This document shows positions 22,301 to 33,775 of a DNA stretch of 64,000 nucleotides, in pieces. Location of the stretch: contig CM064423.1 in NCBI GenBank assembly GCA_032690845.1, positions 33,092,903 to 33,156,902 of the forward strand, read 5' to 3'. Position 1 is the stretch's first letter; each line of letters opens with the position of its first letter. The DNA is from Eleusine coracana subsp. coracana (taxonomy: Eukaryota; Streptophyta; Magnoliopsida; Poales; Poaceae). Below the pieces are notes generated by a model. The model saw only the letters and a program-made list of their open reading frames with translations, did no database searches and was not told where the DNA came from. The translations under genes and the position numbers were made by a program.

Positions 22301-22329
22301 GCACGTGCGTCGCACGTGCAGAAAACTAG
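22301..22329 (+). mobile_element. Candidate Helitron 3' terminus
   Basis: A perfect 9-bp stem hairpin, GCACGTGCG-T-CGCACGTGC (22301-22319), is followed by AGAAAA and CTAG (22326-22329), then T. A hairpin about 10 bases from a CTRR end, inserted before T, is the Helitron 3' signature. The 5' TC end was not identified. The next bases, TCTATGTAATAATAAAGG, could begin a second Helitron. Confidence 0.5.
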
Positions 22330-23400
22330 TCTATGTAATAATAAAGGTATGATATATTTCTCATCTGAATATATTTAATATCTAATTAAAAGAGTCTTAT
22401 CTAAAGCGTTCATGCTATGGTATAGCCAAATATACGTATAAAAGATTTGAAGGAACTCCCCGTTTAAACTATAAAAGAGAAGTTCCAAAAAAAATCTGTC
22501 CCCAAATAGTCTGCAATTACAAGCAAAGGCTAAATGCTAACATGGGGAGGACACAGACGTGAGCTATCGCAAAGTAACGAAGTAACGCATGTAGATTAAA
22601 CTCCTTTGTCCTTCCTCTGGATCAAGTCTGATGCACGACCTCTACTTCCAATTCATCTATTTGTTATGATGTTGTTCTTATCTTTATAGCATAAACAATA
22701 TAGTTATATTGAGTGTTTGAAAGGCGTCTTTCAGCTGCAGCAGACCACTCAAATTGCTTATGTTCGAGTAGAGCTGTTCGAGGTTTAGCCAACACGAATA
22801 ACATTATATCGTTCAAAGGTTACAGATGAGGGTCATAAGGCGCAGCAAGATGCCGCGTTATCTTTCTAGTGCTATGTACGAAAAGTATTCGGTTCAGTGC
22901 TGAAGGCATAATGTTATTCTTCAAATTGACTCAAATCTCATTCATAAATGATAAAACATTTAGTAAAAACAATATGAAGTGAGAAACCTATCATTCTGTT
23001 GCCGAGTATTCGGTTCAGTGCTGAAGGCATGGCGCTGGCGAAGGCGAAGACGGTAGTAGTTCGGCGGCGCTCGACCATTAGAGTTGCCGAGCATTTCTTA
23101 TCTAGAATAGGCAGCGTTGACTGGAACATGGGCCATGGTATGCTTGTTGGGCTGCCCACATGCGTCAGGGGTGAGCTAGAGAACAGATGCCGTTGATCAC
23201 CAACGGGCGCACTGCCTGCAGCCATAAGGTAGACGGTCTGGTTCCGGCGGGCAGGGGGTGTGTGGTTGCAATTGGAGAGTTCCTATTGCTTTGCAGTGTC
23301 AAGGGGTCACGAAAAGTCTACCTTCTTCCCTCTTGTGAGAGGCCTGCAGCTATGACAGGTAGCCGGCAGCGACCGCGGTGGAGTCCTGAGCCGCCTTGTC
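22330..23400. other. No gene recognised; 26-bp direct repeat
   Basis: AT-rich to 22950, then moderately GC-rich. The 26-base segment beginning AGTATTCGGTTCAGTGCTGA occurs at 22884-22909 and again at 23005-23030, about 95 bases apart, followed by different sequence each time. The open frames here are short and unconvincing. Confidence 0.45.
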
Positions 23401-23446
23401 TACCTCCTCGTGGCGCAGCTTCCCCTGTTGCAACATGAGCCCCAGC

Positions 23447-26400
23447 CTATCGACCTCCGCAGCGCTGGATGCAGCCACGGCCCCGTCTCGTTCCTCTCCA
23501 GCAAGGGTGAGGTCGTGCTCCGCTTTGACGAGCTGACACCCGACCTACTCCAAAGTGGCTTCCAGTTCGAACAGCCTCGTGCCGAGATCCACCTCGAGCC
23601 GGCGCTCCTCCTCCAGCTCCTGACGGGCGCCAGCCAAGGCCTGAAGGGATGCCGTGGCCGAGGCCTCGCACTCGAGCCTCAACGCCCGGCATGCAGTGAG
23701 GACCCGAAGGTCAGTGGGGCTGCACGAATCTTCCATCGACTTGAGCCCACCCTCCACCAGAGCGCGCTCTTCCACCGATAGAGGCGGAACTCCACGATCA
23801 CTGGCGCTCGCAACAGCTCCCACACCAACGACGGTAAGGATCGCGGTCAACGTGTCGCCTTCCGGAACGCCACTTCTGATGCCCTCGACCTCCGCTGTGG
23901 GCATGACCACCCCAAAAACCGCCTCAGCCGTAGCGGCCGCCACAGTATCACGCGCCCGCGCCTCGTCTGCAGCGGCCGCCACGTTGTCCCGCGCCCGTGC
24001 CTCCCCTGCGGCGCCCACCATGAGCTGCTTCATGAGGGACAGCTTAGGCCAGCGAGGATCTTGGCCCAAGACACGTCGTTTCTCGACCGGCGCATCACCA
24101 CTCGCCGGTTCGTCTCACGGCCGCTTCTCCGCAGCCGCCGCGGGAGACGTGGCCTTGGTCACAAAAACGACGGGCGGCGTCTCGATGCGCATTGGCTCAA
24201 CCTCTTGCTCTAGCTCCGCCAGCCGGACCACACCCTCGATGGGGGAGCCCTCCATTGGGGTCCACACGCCGGAGACATTCCCGGCCAGCGTTGGCGATCG
24301 GGGCTCCTCCGCCGATCCCGACCCGTCCAGGGATGGCGAGATCAGGGACGACCCCATCCCTAGAGTCTTGCACGCAAAGGGCGTGTAGCCAAGGCTGGCC
24401 GCAAGCCCGACGTCACCGCTGACATCGTCGTCGTCGTCGTCGTCAACATCGTCATCATCGCCGGCGTCATTGCTGCCGTCACCATCATCATCGCCTTTGC
24501 CGTCATCAGCACTGGCACCATCGCCGTCACCGTTGCCACCGCCGTTATCACTGACGGCGTCCTCGAACCCGCTCAGGGCCTCTTGGTCATCGGAGGAGTC
24601 CCCATCCTCAGCTTCCTCCTCCGTCGACTCAGTCGACGGAGTGTTCGGGTTCTTACCCCTCTGCTCCTTCTCCTCTTGCAGCGCCTGCCGCCGCTGTGAC
24701 CTTTCTTCCTTCTCACGCTTGGCCCGGATGTCGGCGTCCTTCCTCTTCCGCGCCTCCCACTTGGCATCTCGTCGTTCCACGTCTCTGAAGCGATTGGCGG
24801 TCCTCTCGGCCCTCCCCTCTGGCAGCCGAAGGGAAGGGGTCTGGACAAAGCTCACCCACTGGGACTAAAAAAAAGAGAGAAAAGATGTCAAAGGCCAAAT
24901 GCGGTCGCGATAATGAAAGTGGGAGCCAGAGGATAGTACACTAGCGGAAGAAAAGAAATTCTCACCACGTCGACCGCCCGAAGGTCAGGACGCATCACCA
25001 GCCCGTTCGGAGTAGGCTAGGTCTGCGCGCTAGGCCCTAGAGCTGCCCTCACCCGCTTCACCACCTCATCATTAGACAGTAGCTCCTCCACCATCACGTT
25101 GCCCGGCACGCCGTGGTTGTCAGCGTCGACGAGGAACATGGGGAGCTGGCGATGGCACAGCGGCATGAACCGCCGCTTGTGATACCACCCGACGACTCTG
25201 GCGCCATCGAGTCCGGACTTCTTGAGATGAGCGATTACGCCAAGCGTGGTCTCGATCCACTTCTTCCTGCTCTTCCCCTTCCCCCAGTGCCAGCTCTCCC
25301 GAGCCTCAGCGATGTCATGGCCGATGAACTCGGGGTGGGGATGGATCTCGTCATTACGCAAGTAGAACCACCTCTTGTGCCACCCCGAGTGGGTGGTTGG
25401 GGTGGGCATCGAAAGTTACTCCCCCGTGCGCTTGCCTCGAAGACGGATGCCTGCGCACCCGATGGTGCATGGAAAGCTCTCGCCCCCAATCCTGCGTCGG
25501 GTGCAGGATGTGAGGAAAAAGTGGCACCATAGGTCGAAGTTAGGCATGATCCCAAGAAATCCCTCGCACAAGGCCATGAAGGCCGAGATGTGCTAGATCC
25601 CATTGGGATTCAGATGCTGCAACTGATGAGGACATCACTCCTATGGATACACACAACACTCCTCCAAATCTGGACTTGCAAGGTCCAATGACTAGAGCTC
25701 ATGCACGACGACTAAATTTAGAGGTGAGCTCGTTCCTACGTTCTTCGCTATATGTTACTTTTGAGAATGGTTTGCTACCTAATGATAATTTTATGATTAG
25801 AAACCATGGAGAGGACCAGGAGATGATGGGATAAGGAGTTGGAAACATGGAGGACCAGCAAGGGCTTGGAAGCCAAAGTGGAGGCCCAATCAAAACCGAC
25901 TTCGAGTCTGTTTCGGGGCCCAGGACCAGTCTGTACTAAAACAGTCGCCCAGGATGCATACGGACTCGGATTTGGACGTTCTACATATGCACCGAAAGAT
26001 AAGGAGAAGACCTTTCCAATGCCGCTGGCCTCATGTCAAAATTCATCCGGAGTCATCGGGAATCGTCAAAACAAGAGAGAGTCCAGAATCTGTGTCGGTG
26101 CTGCGTCGCCTATTTTTGGCCATTGGGCTTTGTATCTAGTTGAGCCCAATTAGGGGCGTGTCCAGAGAGTCTTGCACGACCCTAGGGTCTTTATATACAG
26201 CCACCACCGCACCATTAGGGTTCGGGTTTTGCTTAGATCAATTCTGTTCATAAACAGTTTTGCCGTTCATCGGTTTGTGAGACCCCAACTTCGAGAGTTT
26301 AATCATACATCTGCAATTGTGTTGCATTCTTCGTTGTTCTTGCTTGTGTTATTGATTCACAGGCAGGGATTAGCCTTCTCGGCGAGGTCAATCGTCTTTG

Positions 26401-26877
26401 GACGGTTGATAACCAGAGGAGACGTCGTGCTGCAATTGCGGGGATTAGAACGTGCTGTTCTGAAGCCGGATCGATTTGTGTGTCGCCTCCGACCAAATCA
26501 ACTTACCAAGAACCTTTCGAAAGATCGGGAACCCTTGTTCACATCAGCAACTCCTCCTTGTAGTGGTAGAGCAGCGCCCGGAGGAAGTCGTGCGTCGGCC
26601 GACCAAGCCCGTGCTCGTGGAAAGGGACGAATGACACCATGTAGCCCGTTGGGGGATCCGACCGCATCTCATTCCTCGACGCCACCCATTCCCTCGCTCC
26701 AGTGAGGGGCGCGAGAAGCCCGGCTTGGACGAGTCCCTCCAACTCCCTCTTCGTCACCGAGGAGCGAGTGAACATCGATATCGCGGCGGCGAAGCTACAG
26801 CAGGGGAGATCACTGGAGACAAAGAAGAGGAAAGGGTGAGGAAATGAGAAAGGAAGAACAGAGGATACGGTGTCCAA
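23447..26877 (-). pseudogene. Antisense accessory ORF of element G (putative gypsy-type transposon domain)
   Basis: The N-terminal part (about 26790-26552) reads SSVTKRELEGLVQAGLL, PPTGYMVSFVPFHEHGLGRP and FLRALLYHYKEEL. After a 923-bp solo LTR it continues (25618-25017) with HLNPNGI, a FLGIMPNFDLWCHFF segment and HSGWHKRWFYLRNDE. This order matches the plant domain long listed as putative gypsy type transposon (Transposase_28). A spliceable intron (24965-24867, donor GTGAG, acceptor TTTTAG) leads to a Lys/Arg/Glu-rich helix and a long Asp/Gly-rich acidic tract (24855-24115) and a second helical part (24069-23545). A stop at 25017-25019 and the LTR insertion kill it. Function unknown. Confidence 0.65.
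25624..26546 (+). repeat. Solo LTR (J), 923 bp, TSD GCAAC, carrying a pol tail
   Basis: Ends TGATGAGG and TTCACATCA (TGATG/CATCA inverted), flanked by perfect GCAAC at 25619-25623 and 26547-26551. It splits the antisense ORF. Its first 200 bases encode MDTHNTPPNLDLQGPMTRAH and ARRLNLEVSSFL ending at 25834, a form of the GPMTRARxxxLN sequence found at the C-terminus of some grass gypsy Pol proteins (family knowledge), so the parent's pol gene ended inside its 3' LTR. A TATATA box lies at 26192. Confidence 0.88.
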
Positions 26878-26879
26878 GG

Positions 26880-27471
26880 CTTAAATAGGAGGACGAGCCA
26901 GGAGCGCGACTGGAACTAACGGCAGAAAATCCGCCCACAACACGCCAGATGATAAACCTCTCAACCACTCATCCCGCACGGCGCACGGACGCGGTATCCC
27001 ATGCTCCTCCATAACTCCACTTTTCCCACTATCCCAAAAACTTCTCGGCTTCCATAAATGGCTCCGCGCACCACGGGCCCACCTCTACTGCCATCACTAA
27101 GAGAAACGCCTCTCCGGTCACCGTGCCAAGAAAGAAGGAACGGCGACGCGCCACGCTTGGGACCACCACGACCCATATGTCAGATAAACCACTCAGTCCC
27201 TCCTATTTACTCGGGTAGTGGGAGCTGGCAGTGCGGAGCTGATTTAGGCCCCATGTCGCATCTTGAATTCTGAAGCAGGAAATACGCGCGGGCTCTACTA
27301 GTCAGGCCTCGCTGCAACAAACGCGACCGATCCAGGCGGACTCGGATGGCAAATAGCAACGAACGGGATGGATGCGAGAGGCAAGCCGCTCGACCCCATC
27401 GAGGGATGAGCGGTGCAGGTAAGACGGGATAAGGGGCTGAAAACTGCCCCGACGGCCCGAAAGCGCCAAGG
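26880..27471. other. GC-rich spacer of element G; no gene
   Basis: Lies upstream of the antisense ORF start and could hold its promoter and 5' UTR. No TATA box or PBS stands out. Open frames on both strands follow from the high GC content. Confidence 0.5.
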
Positions 27472-28520
27472 TTCTAAGGCTGGCCCCCCAAGCGGGTTCG
27501 ACAGCCGCCTAGAGCGTGAACAGAGCGAGGGGCATGAGCGATGGGCACACTTAGCGGCCAATACCCCGACCCCCGAGGGGTCGAGGGCATCACGGAGTAG
27601 CGTTTGAGTCCCGCTCCGACTTGACCTTTGGTATCTCCCCGAAGAGAGGCAGCTAGCCATCATGACCTATCGAATGGTCCTGACAACTAGTCGAGCCAGA
27701 AAGACGGATTTATGAGGTCGACCACCAGCTGGTTCACTGGGACCCCGTTGACGGGGAACCGGAGATCTCAATCAAACGAACCTAATCGTAGGTCATCGAG
27801 CAACCACGTTTCAGCCATCGAGGCGAAAACGTGGCCCGGCTCTATCCTCCATCCCACGAACGGGACACGAAAGGAGAAAAGTAAAAAGTCAAAATGGCCA
27901 CTCGGCTGACCCATCCGCATCGAGCGGGGGCGCGAGGGCTGGCATCACCAAACAAGACCCAATGACGGGGTCGCATCCATTATTCTCTGCCAAGTTTCTA
28001 AGGCTGGCCCCGTAAGCGGGTTCAACAGCCACCTAGAGCGCGAACAGAGCAAGGGGCACGAGCGATGGGCACACTTAGCGGCCAATACCCCGACCCCCGA
28101 GGGGTTGAGGGCTTCGCAGAGTAGCATTTGGGTCCCTCTCCGACTCGACCTTTGGTATCTCCCCGAAGAGAGGCAGCTAGCCATCACGACCTATCGAATG
28201 GTCATGACAACCAGTCGAGACGGAAAGACGGATTCATGAGGTCGACCACCAGCTGATTAGCTAGGACCCCATCGACAGGGAACCAAAGATCTCACTCGAA
28301 CAAACCCGATTGTAGCTCATCGAGCAACCATGTTTCAGCCATCGAGGTGAAAGCATGGCTCGGCTCTATCCTCCGTCTCACGAACAGGACGTGGAAGGAG
28401 AAAACGAAAAAAGTCAAAACGACTGCTCGACCGATCCGTCTGCATCGAGCGGGAACATGAGGGCCGGCATCGCCAAACGAGACCCAACGACGGGGTCACA
28501 CTCATTATTCTTTGCTTACA
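27472..28520. repeat. Tandem duplication, two units of about 524 bp
   Basis: Unit 1 (27472-27995) and unit 2 (27996-28520) both begin TTCTAAGGCTGGCCCC and end with CATTATTCT(C/T)TGC. They share AGCGATGGGCACACTTAGCG, CCCCGACCCCCGAGGGG and GAGGTCGACCACCAGCTG in the same order, with scattered substitutions, so the duplication is old. Confidence 0.88.
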
Positions 28521-30045
28521 AGACCGTTTAAGACTGACTCTTATAGACTCCCTCTCTTCTTTTTACAAAGCGAGTATCAACAGCTCGAGAGAAAAAAAAG
28601 GGGGGAGAAAGGAAGAGATCGACCTAAGGGGTCTACTACAAAGAAAAAGCGAGCATCAATATAATAAAATAATAAAAATAAGAGAGAATTAAAATTCATA
28701 ATTTTGTGAAACAATAAATAAAAATTTTAAGCAATAATAAAGAGCAGACTAGGTTAATAAAACTAAGAAAATTAACAAGGAAAGTTTAAGTTTGGAAGCG
28801 TTGAGAACAAAGAAATTCCTAGAGCTATCGTTTTCCTCTAGCATTAATAGAAGTCATTGGTGTTAAGAAAAACCACTTAGGGGAAGGTTGGCTAGAGATT
28901 TGTTGGAAAAATACCAGCCCCTTTCGGTCCATAATGAGATGGGACTAATTCTATTTTCATTCTATAGATTTTTTGCGGGCTCGCAAGCCTAGCCTGATTT
29001 TTAGCAGCCGGGAGGTCTTTTCACTAATGTGAGAGCGAGGGGACCTAATAAGCCATGGCGACCTTCCATGCGAGGGCCCCTTTATCTCCATCTCACCCCA
29101 ACAAAGGGAGGACACAATAGAAGTTAAGCCAATCTTCCCACAACTGGCAGGATGGCCGCCCCAGGACAGCCGGAGACCTATTGCAGGTAGGCTTTCATCC
29201 CCGTCTTCATCACCAGGGACATCATCGCACCCGGCAGCCATGAGGATAGCGGACCACTAAGTGAGAGCTGGTTACGCCCCAGGTATCCCGCGGCTCGGTG
29301 TGTAAAGCTAGGCGTGGGAATGAAGCAAAACATTACCCGGTTGTGCCATTAAATAGCCAAGCTAGGCCCACGCCTCGGATTCCTTGCGCCGGCACCAAGT
29401 CTGATGTAGGTTCACAAGGGGCTCTTGCACGCCACATAGGAACAAAGACCTGACTCCACTGACGGTGCACGCGCACCGCACCATGAGAAAAAGAAAGGAA
29501 CTCGCCTTAGAGCAAGGTGCCGGCCTCGGATTCCCCTGACGCATAGCAGATCTAGGCCCTACTGAAAGATGCCCCTGTGCGCTGCACGCCAAAAGGAGAC
29601 AAGAGACCTGTCATGCCGATAGCGCTATGGCCAGTCTTTTTATGCAAAACATCCTCCATGACACCTTGCGCCGTCTGCTCGGCCCAGGGGATAGAGACCG
29701 AGGAACACGGGTCCTATGGCACTCTCGTGATTGTTTCAGATACAAAAAGCCAAAGAACGAGTCCGTCCAGACTCCTCCTTTGGCTCGGGGGCTACACCCG
29801 ACGGGTGCGCTCGCGCGCACCTCGACGAACGAACGACCTAAACTTCTCACAACATGTTAAGCCGAAGCACGAGTTTTCAACCAAACTCGCCCTCCAGCTC
29901 AAGGGCTACACCCATCGGGTGCGCTCGCGCGCACCTCTCTCACGTAAACCAGGCAACCCATAGACGACTTCGTGCCTTTTGCTCGCACCTGCGTCAAAAT
30001 CCCCCGAACAACTCTCCGACTTGCTCGGGGGCTTTGGGGGGCACG
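28521..30045 (+). other. 3' non-coding region of element G, ending in a PPT
   Basis: 28560-28860 is AT-rich; 29260-30045 is GC-rich with repeats of GGGGGCTACACCC(G/A)(A/T)CGGGT and GCGCTCGCGCGCACC (29786-29825, 29900-29936). The final run TGCTCGGGGGCTTTGGGGGG (30022-30041) is the likely polypurine tract. The sense and antisense frames here look like products of GC content. Confidence 0.6.
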
Positions 30046-31095
30046 TGTCACCGCCTGAGGGCTCGTACGCGTCAGACTCAAAAGGGCCTATAGGATCGCC
30101 ACCAAGGCATCACCATCGTGGGCCCCACGGGGGCATCTCCATAGCAATCAAGCCTTAGCCATAAAGGCCGCGCCTCTACCCCGACTCGCTCGACCCCGAG
30201 TGATCGAGGGCCGGTCGTGGCTCGCACGACCCCTCAATAGGGGTCGAGGATCCGCTACGCCCCGCTCGACCCCTCGATGGGGGTCGAGGACGAGTCGTCC
30301 CGCCTGACGGAACCGGGGCGCAACTCGCCCTTCCAAGCAGATAACTCAGCCACCCACCCGAGCCTGTCCCCTCCGGGGTAAGGGCGGACGCTCCGCTGCC
30401 ACTACTGTCACGATGACAGTATGCCCCCCCCCTAATCACCGGACAAACTCCACCTCTGTCAACTCCAATCAGTGGGACCCAAGCTCGGACAGGAGGGGGT
30501 GATGAAACCCTGACCAAGCCAGGAGTGGCGGAGTGGAGAAGCTCGATTGCTTCGTTTGGACGAGACGGATTCCAACTCCAAGTAGGTCCGAATAGACGCA
30601 ACCCGACACAACGACCCCCAACGGAGGGGGTCGAGCGAGCCAACGGTCAACAACTGCCAACCACCCAACCTTAAATGCCAAGCCCGTTACACGTACACAG
30701 TATCAAGGAGTCAAATCCTTCCAGATACCTGCCCCCCTCATCATCACCAGCGCCCACTGACAATGACAGGCGTGGCAAGGATCGCTGTGCTGCCATCATC
30801 GATGACACATCTAATGGTGATGGTGCTAGACGGCTTAATGGACAGCTAGATTGAACCTTGCATAAATGACGTGACAATGCCCGTACTGCACCTCCCCGCG
30901 CACGGCGGAACACACCGACTACAGGAACAAGGGAGGACTCGACCCGATGATGGAGAAAGGGGGCACGCCCGAATGCAGTACCGCCCCTTTGACGCAAGAC
31001 CAGGACGGGAGGGCCTGCGAGGACTGATGACTATGACGCCAACTAAGGGATTCGCCTTCTTCGGCACGCCTCCACCAACCCATCACGTGTAGAAA

Positions 31096-31133
<38 letters not shown>

Positions 31134-31473
31134 TAACGCGGGTCCTTTCCCCTTGAAATATAAAAGGGGAGGCCCGCGCCTCTTTCAAGACATCGACAAC
31201 CAGAACAACAACATAGCCGCAACAACAACAACAACAACAACAACAACACACACACACACACAACTCATTCTCGCACCCGAGACTTGGAGCCTCCTCCTCT
31301 TTCACCACCGGTGTACTACTCCACCGAAGCAAGTAACACGAGTCGGCCTGCAAACTAGAGGGGACTTCCCCGAACCAGTATAACCCTCCGTGTCCTCTTG
31401 CTTAGCCATCACCAAACCCGAAATGCACACCCCTATGAACAAATTCTACTGGTCAGTGATCTAAACGCCGATA
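30046..31473 (+). repeat. 3' LTR of element G, about 1.43 kb
   Basis: Starts TGTCACCGCC just after the PPT and probably ends at CGCCGATA (31473; expected GACA with one C-to-T change). It contains a TATA box in AAATATAAAAGGGG (about 31157-31170), a CT/GT microsatellite (31097-31134) and AAC/AC repeats (31222-31262) downstream. The right boundary is inferred from similarity to the general form of such LTR ends (ACTGGTCAGTGATC...), so it may be off by tens of bases. No second LTR is in the window. Confidence 0.65.
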
Positions 31474-32945
31474 AGTACTCAGGTTACAAATTATTTATAC
31501 GACTGCTACATGAAGTGGCAAGATAGAAAATGCATTTTGGCCCCCTACAACTTCAAGTAAGTTGGACCACTACTACCTTTGTCATCTATCATATGTTAAA
31601 GTTAAATTCAATCGTAATTAATTTGTTGACAACATTGTTGTAGCGATCATTGGATCTGTCTCATGATAATTCCCAAAAATGGGTACCTTCTAGCGCTGTA
31701 TAGTCTGGACTACGACAAGAAGGATTACAACGATATTCTGGAACTCATAGATAGTTCACAAATTAGTCTATGTATGTATTATTTGATAATATTAATATCA
31801 TCTAATAATACATTTTTGTCGATCGTTTAGTGCTTACGAAAAATATGTCGAAGCAAGAGGGCAATGTCATCCAAGACGAAAAAAAAGATGTACTTCCGTC
31901 ATAAATTTTGGATCAGATTTATATGAATCGCATACATGTCTTTATTGTAGTATCCATCATATAAAGTGTAACTAACTTGTGTTCTCTATTACATAGTGCT
32001 ATAAACAAATACGAGAAAGTGTGCATTGTGGCTACTACACATGTGTGTTCTCGTCTAACTCGACAACTTACCTGAAACATATCGTTGAGGAGTCCGATGA
32101 AGAGGTAAGTTGATTTTTTTATGTCTATTTTACTTTATTCTAAAGTGCATTTTTAAGATCTTATATTAACATACTCTACTCATGTGACACAAAAAGCTAT
32201 AAGAAAAAGGTACTATGGAAAGCAAAGATGAAAAGGAACAACTAGATCAGAAAGGGTATGATTCCTAAAGAACGTGTTCACTTGAGTACAAATGTCATGT
32301 ATCTAGTTGTAGCTTCTCTTTGTCGTTTTCTTTTGAGAGAGGTAATTAGTCCAGAGAGAAAATGTTTTAGTTCTAACGGTTTACTAGCAACAAAACATAG
32401 GTCCCTTTGTAAGTGGGCTGGTTCGAAAGCAACACATGAGCCCAATAAGCCGAAGAAAGATGATGACTATGCATTAGGGTTCATATAAGATATTTTGGAA
32501 TATGCATTGAACAAATAGTGTGTACACATATTGTGATTTTGATGAGATATTACATATATTCTGTGATGACATGTAGTAAATTTATGTGATGAGATGATAT
32601 AAATATTTTATATGCAGATTTTATGATTTCTGTGTGTATATCATAAATTTATTTTTTTTAAAAAAAACAAGTAGCGGCGATTGAAGATGTCAACCGCTGC
32701 TACTACTCAAGCAATATAACGCGGCGGTTGAAATCTTCAACAGCCGCTACTGTTCTAGCACAATAGCAACGGTTGCATCTTCAACCGTCGCAACAAAGGG
32801 GTATGTAGCGGCGGTTTGTTTCAGCACCAAACCACCCGCAGCTACAAACGTTTATTTGTAGCTGCGATTGCATAGCGGCGGGGTGGTCTTTCCATTGCTA
32901 CAGAGCTTCTCGAACCCTCGCTACAGGCCTTTTTTTATTCTAGTG
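31474..32945 (+). mobile_element. Truncated CACTA element: Ulp1-like protease fragment and 3' terminus
   Basis: The right end is CTAGTG at 32940-32945; inverted it begins CACTAGAATAAAAAAAGGCC, a CACTA terminus. Subterminal repeats around GTAGCGGCGGTT and CAACCGC(C/T)GC(T/A)AC in both orientations fill 32665-32930. The left end has been lost at the LTR of element G. The protease fragment is described separately. Confidence 0.75.
31644..32105 (+). pseudogene. Ulp1-like cysteine protease (C48) exons of a CACTA transposon
   Basis: One exon after a TTGTTGTAG acceptor reads DHWICLIMIIPKNGYLLAL and YSLDYDKKDYNDILELID, with the His and Asp of the C48 triad. A second piece (about 31831-31930) reads AYEKYVEARGQCHPRRKK. 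A third (about 31997-32105) reads CYKQIRESVHCGYYTCVF, with the nucleophile-type Cys in HCGYYTC, and ends before GTAAGT. Many plant CACTA elements carry such Ulp1 domains (family knowledge); their role in transposition is unsettled. The N-terminal part and the transposase are absent. Confidence 0.65.
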
Positions 32946-32947
32946 AT

Positions 32948-33441
32948 GCATTACCAAATGACGAAGATTGATTATTCACCAGAATCAGCTAAGCATCATG
33001 TGTTGCATACGATAACTGCAATCGGAAAGCAGCGGGAAGTATCAAGACTTGTACAGACGCAATATACCTTAAGTATTACTTGTAGTAATAACAAATAATT
33101 AGATATGCTGAGTACATATATTGGATGAGCTACATTGTCATGAGAAACAAACACTTTTCATTTCTAAAATAACAAAATAGTAATGAAGTAGTTTACTTCT
33201 TAATCCATTATTCTTATGGTAGATAATTCCTTGAGTCAAAGTTGGTTGGATTAGAAAATTGCTCAATACCCCTAAAATGCTGATTACGATATAACACCAG
33301 ATTTACGTGGAGGCCAGAATTTTCTGCAACAAATTTAGCACAAGAAGATCCAATCCAACCCCAGGTGTATTAGGAGGAAAGACGATCCCATGTTGATTTT
33401 GGCTGGTTCACAGTTGCCTCGTAGTAGTCGGCCATGAAATT
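32948..33441. other. No feature recognised
   Basis: Unique-looking AT-rich sequence between the CACTA end and the first MITE; only short frames. Confidence 0.5.
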
Positions 33442-33444
33442 TTA

Positions 33445-33772
33445 GGTGTGTTCTTTTACTTACGCATTAAATTTTAGTCATGTTCTATCGAATATTAGGA
33501 TACTAATTAGAAGTAATAAATATAAACTAATAATAAAATTCATTTCATAACCCTTAGGTTAAATGACGAGATGAATCTGTTAAACCTAATTAGGTCATGA
33601 TTAGATAATATGATGCTACAGTAAATATTTTATAATAATGACTTAATTAAGTTTAATAGAATCATCTTGTGAATTAGCATCCAACTATATAACTAGTTTT
33701 ATGTTTAATTTATATTTCATCATCTTATTTAATATTTAAAAAATTAATTTAGACAGAAAAACAAACACACCC
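33445..33772. mobile_element. Tourist-like MITE, 328 bp, TSD TTA
   Basis: Ends GGTGTGTTC and, inverted, GGGTGTGTTTG, flanked by TTA at 33442-33444 and 33773-33775. The interior has the CTAATTAGGTCATGATTAG and GCTACAGTAAAT segments of a very common grass MITE family. AT-rich, no coding capacity. The TTA target and GGGTGTGTTTG-type ends fit PIF/Harbinger derivatives; the ends are only partly matched. Confidence 0.65.
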
Positions 33773-33775
33773 TTA

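Larger units (their letters stand above)
23400..31473 (+). mobile_element. 3' part of a Tat-type gypsy element (G) with antisense accessory ORF and 3' LTR
   Basis: Order on the + strand: antisense ORF (23447-26877), GC-rich spacer, two tandem units of about 524 bp (27472-28520), AT-rich spacer, three copies of a CTCGGGGGCT-type purine-rich segment (29786, 29900, 30022) and a 3' LTR (30046-31473). Tat-lineage elements such as maize Grande carry an extra gene on the antisense strand between pol and the 3' LTR (family knowledge), which fits. The gag, pol and 5' LTR are missing to the left; the cut is somewhere between 22330 and 23450. Confidence 0.65.

Noticed and set aside
23654..24868. Long + strand open frames (244 and 132 codons) opposite the antisense accessory ORF
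   Set aside because: Shadows of the GC-rich coding strand; they lack domains and the minus-strand frames have the recognisable order.
29362..30997. Several overlapping frames on both strands, 60 to 155 codons
   Set aside because: GC-rich 3' region and LTR of element G; the repeats explain the lack of stops.
30919..31383. ORFs with Cys-rich or His/Thr-rich runs
   Set aside because: They translate the CT/GT, AAC and AC microsatellites of an LTR.
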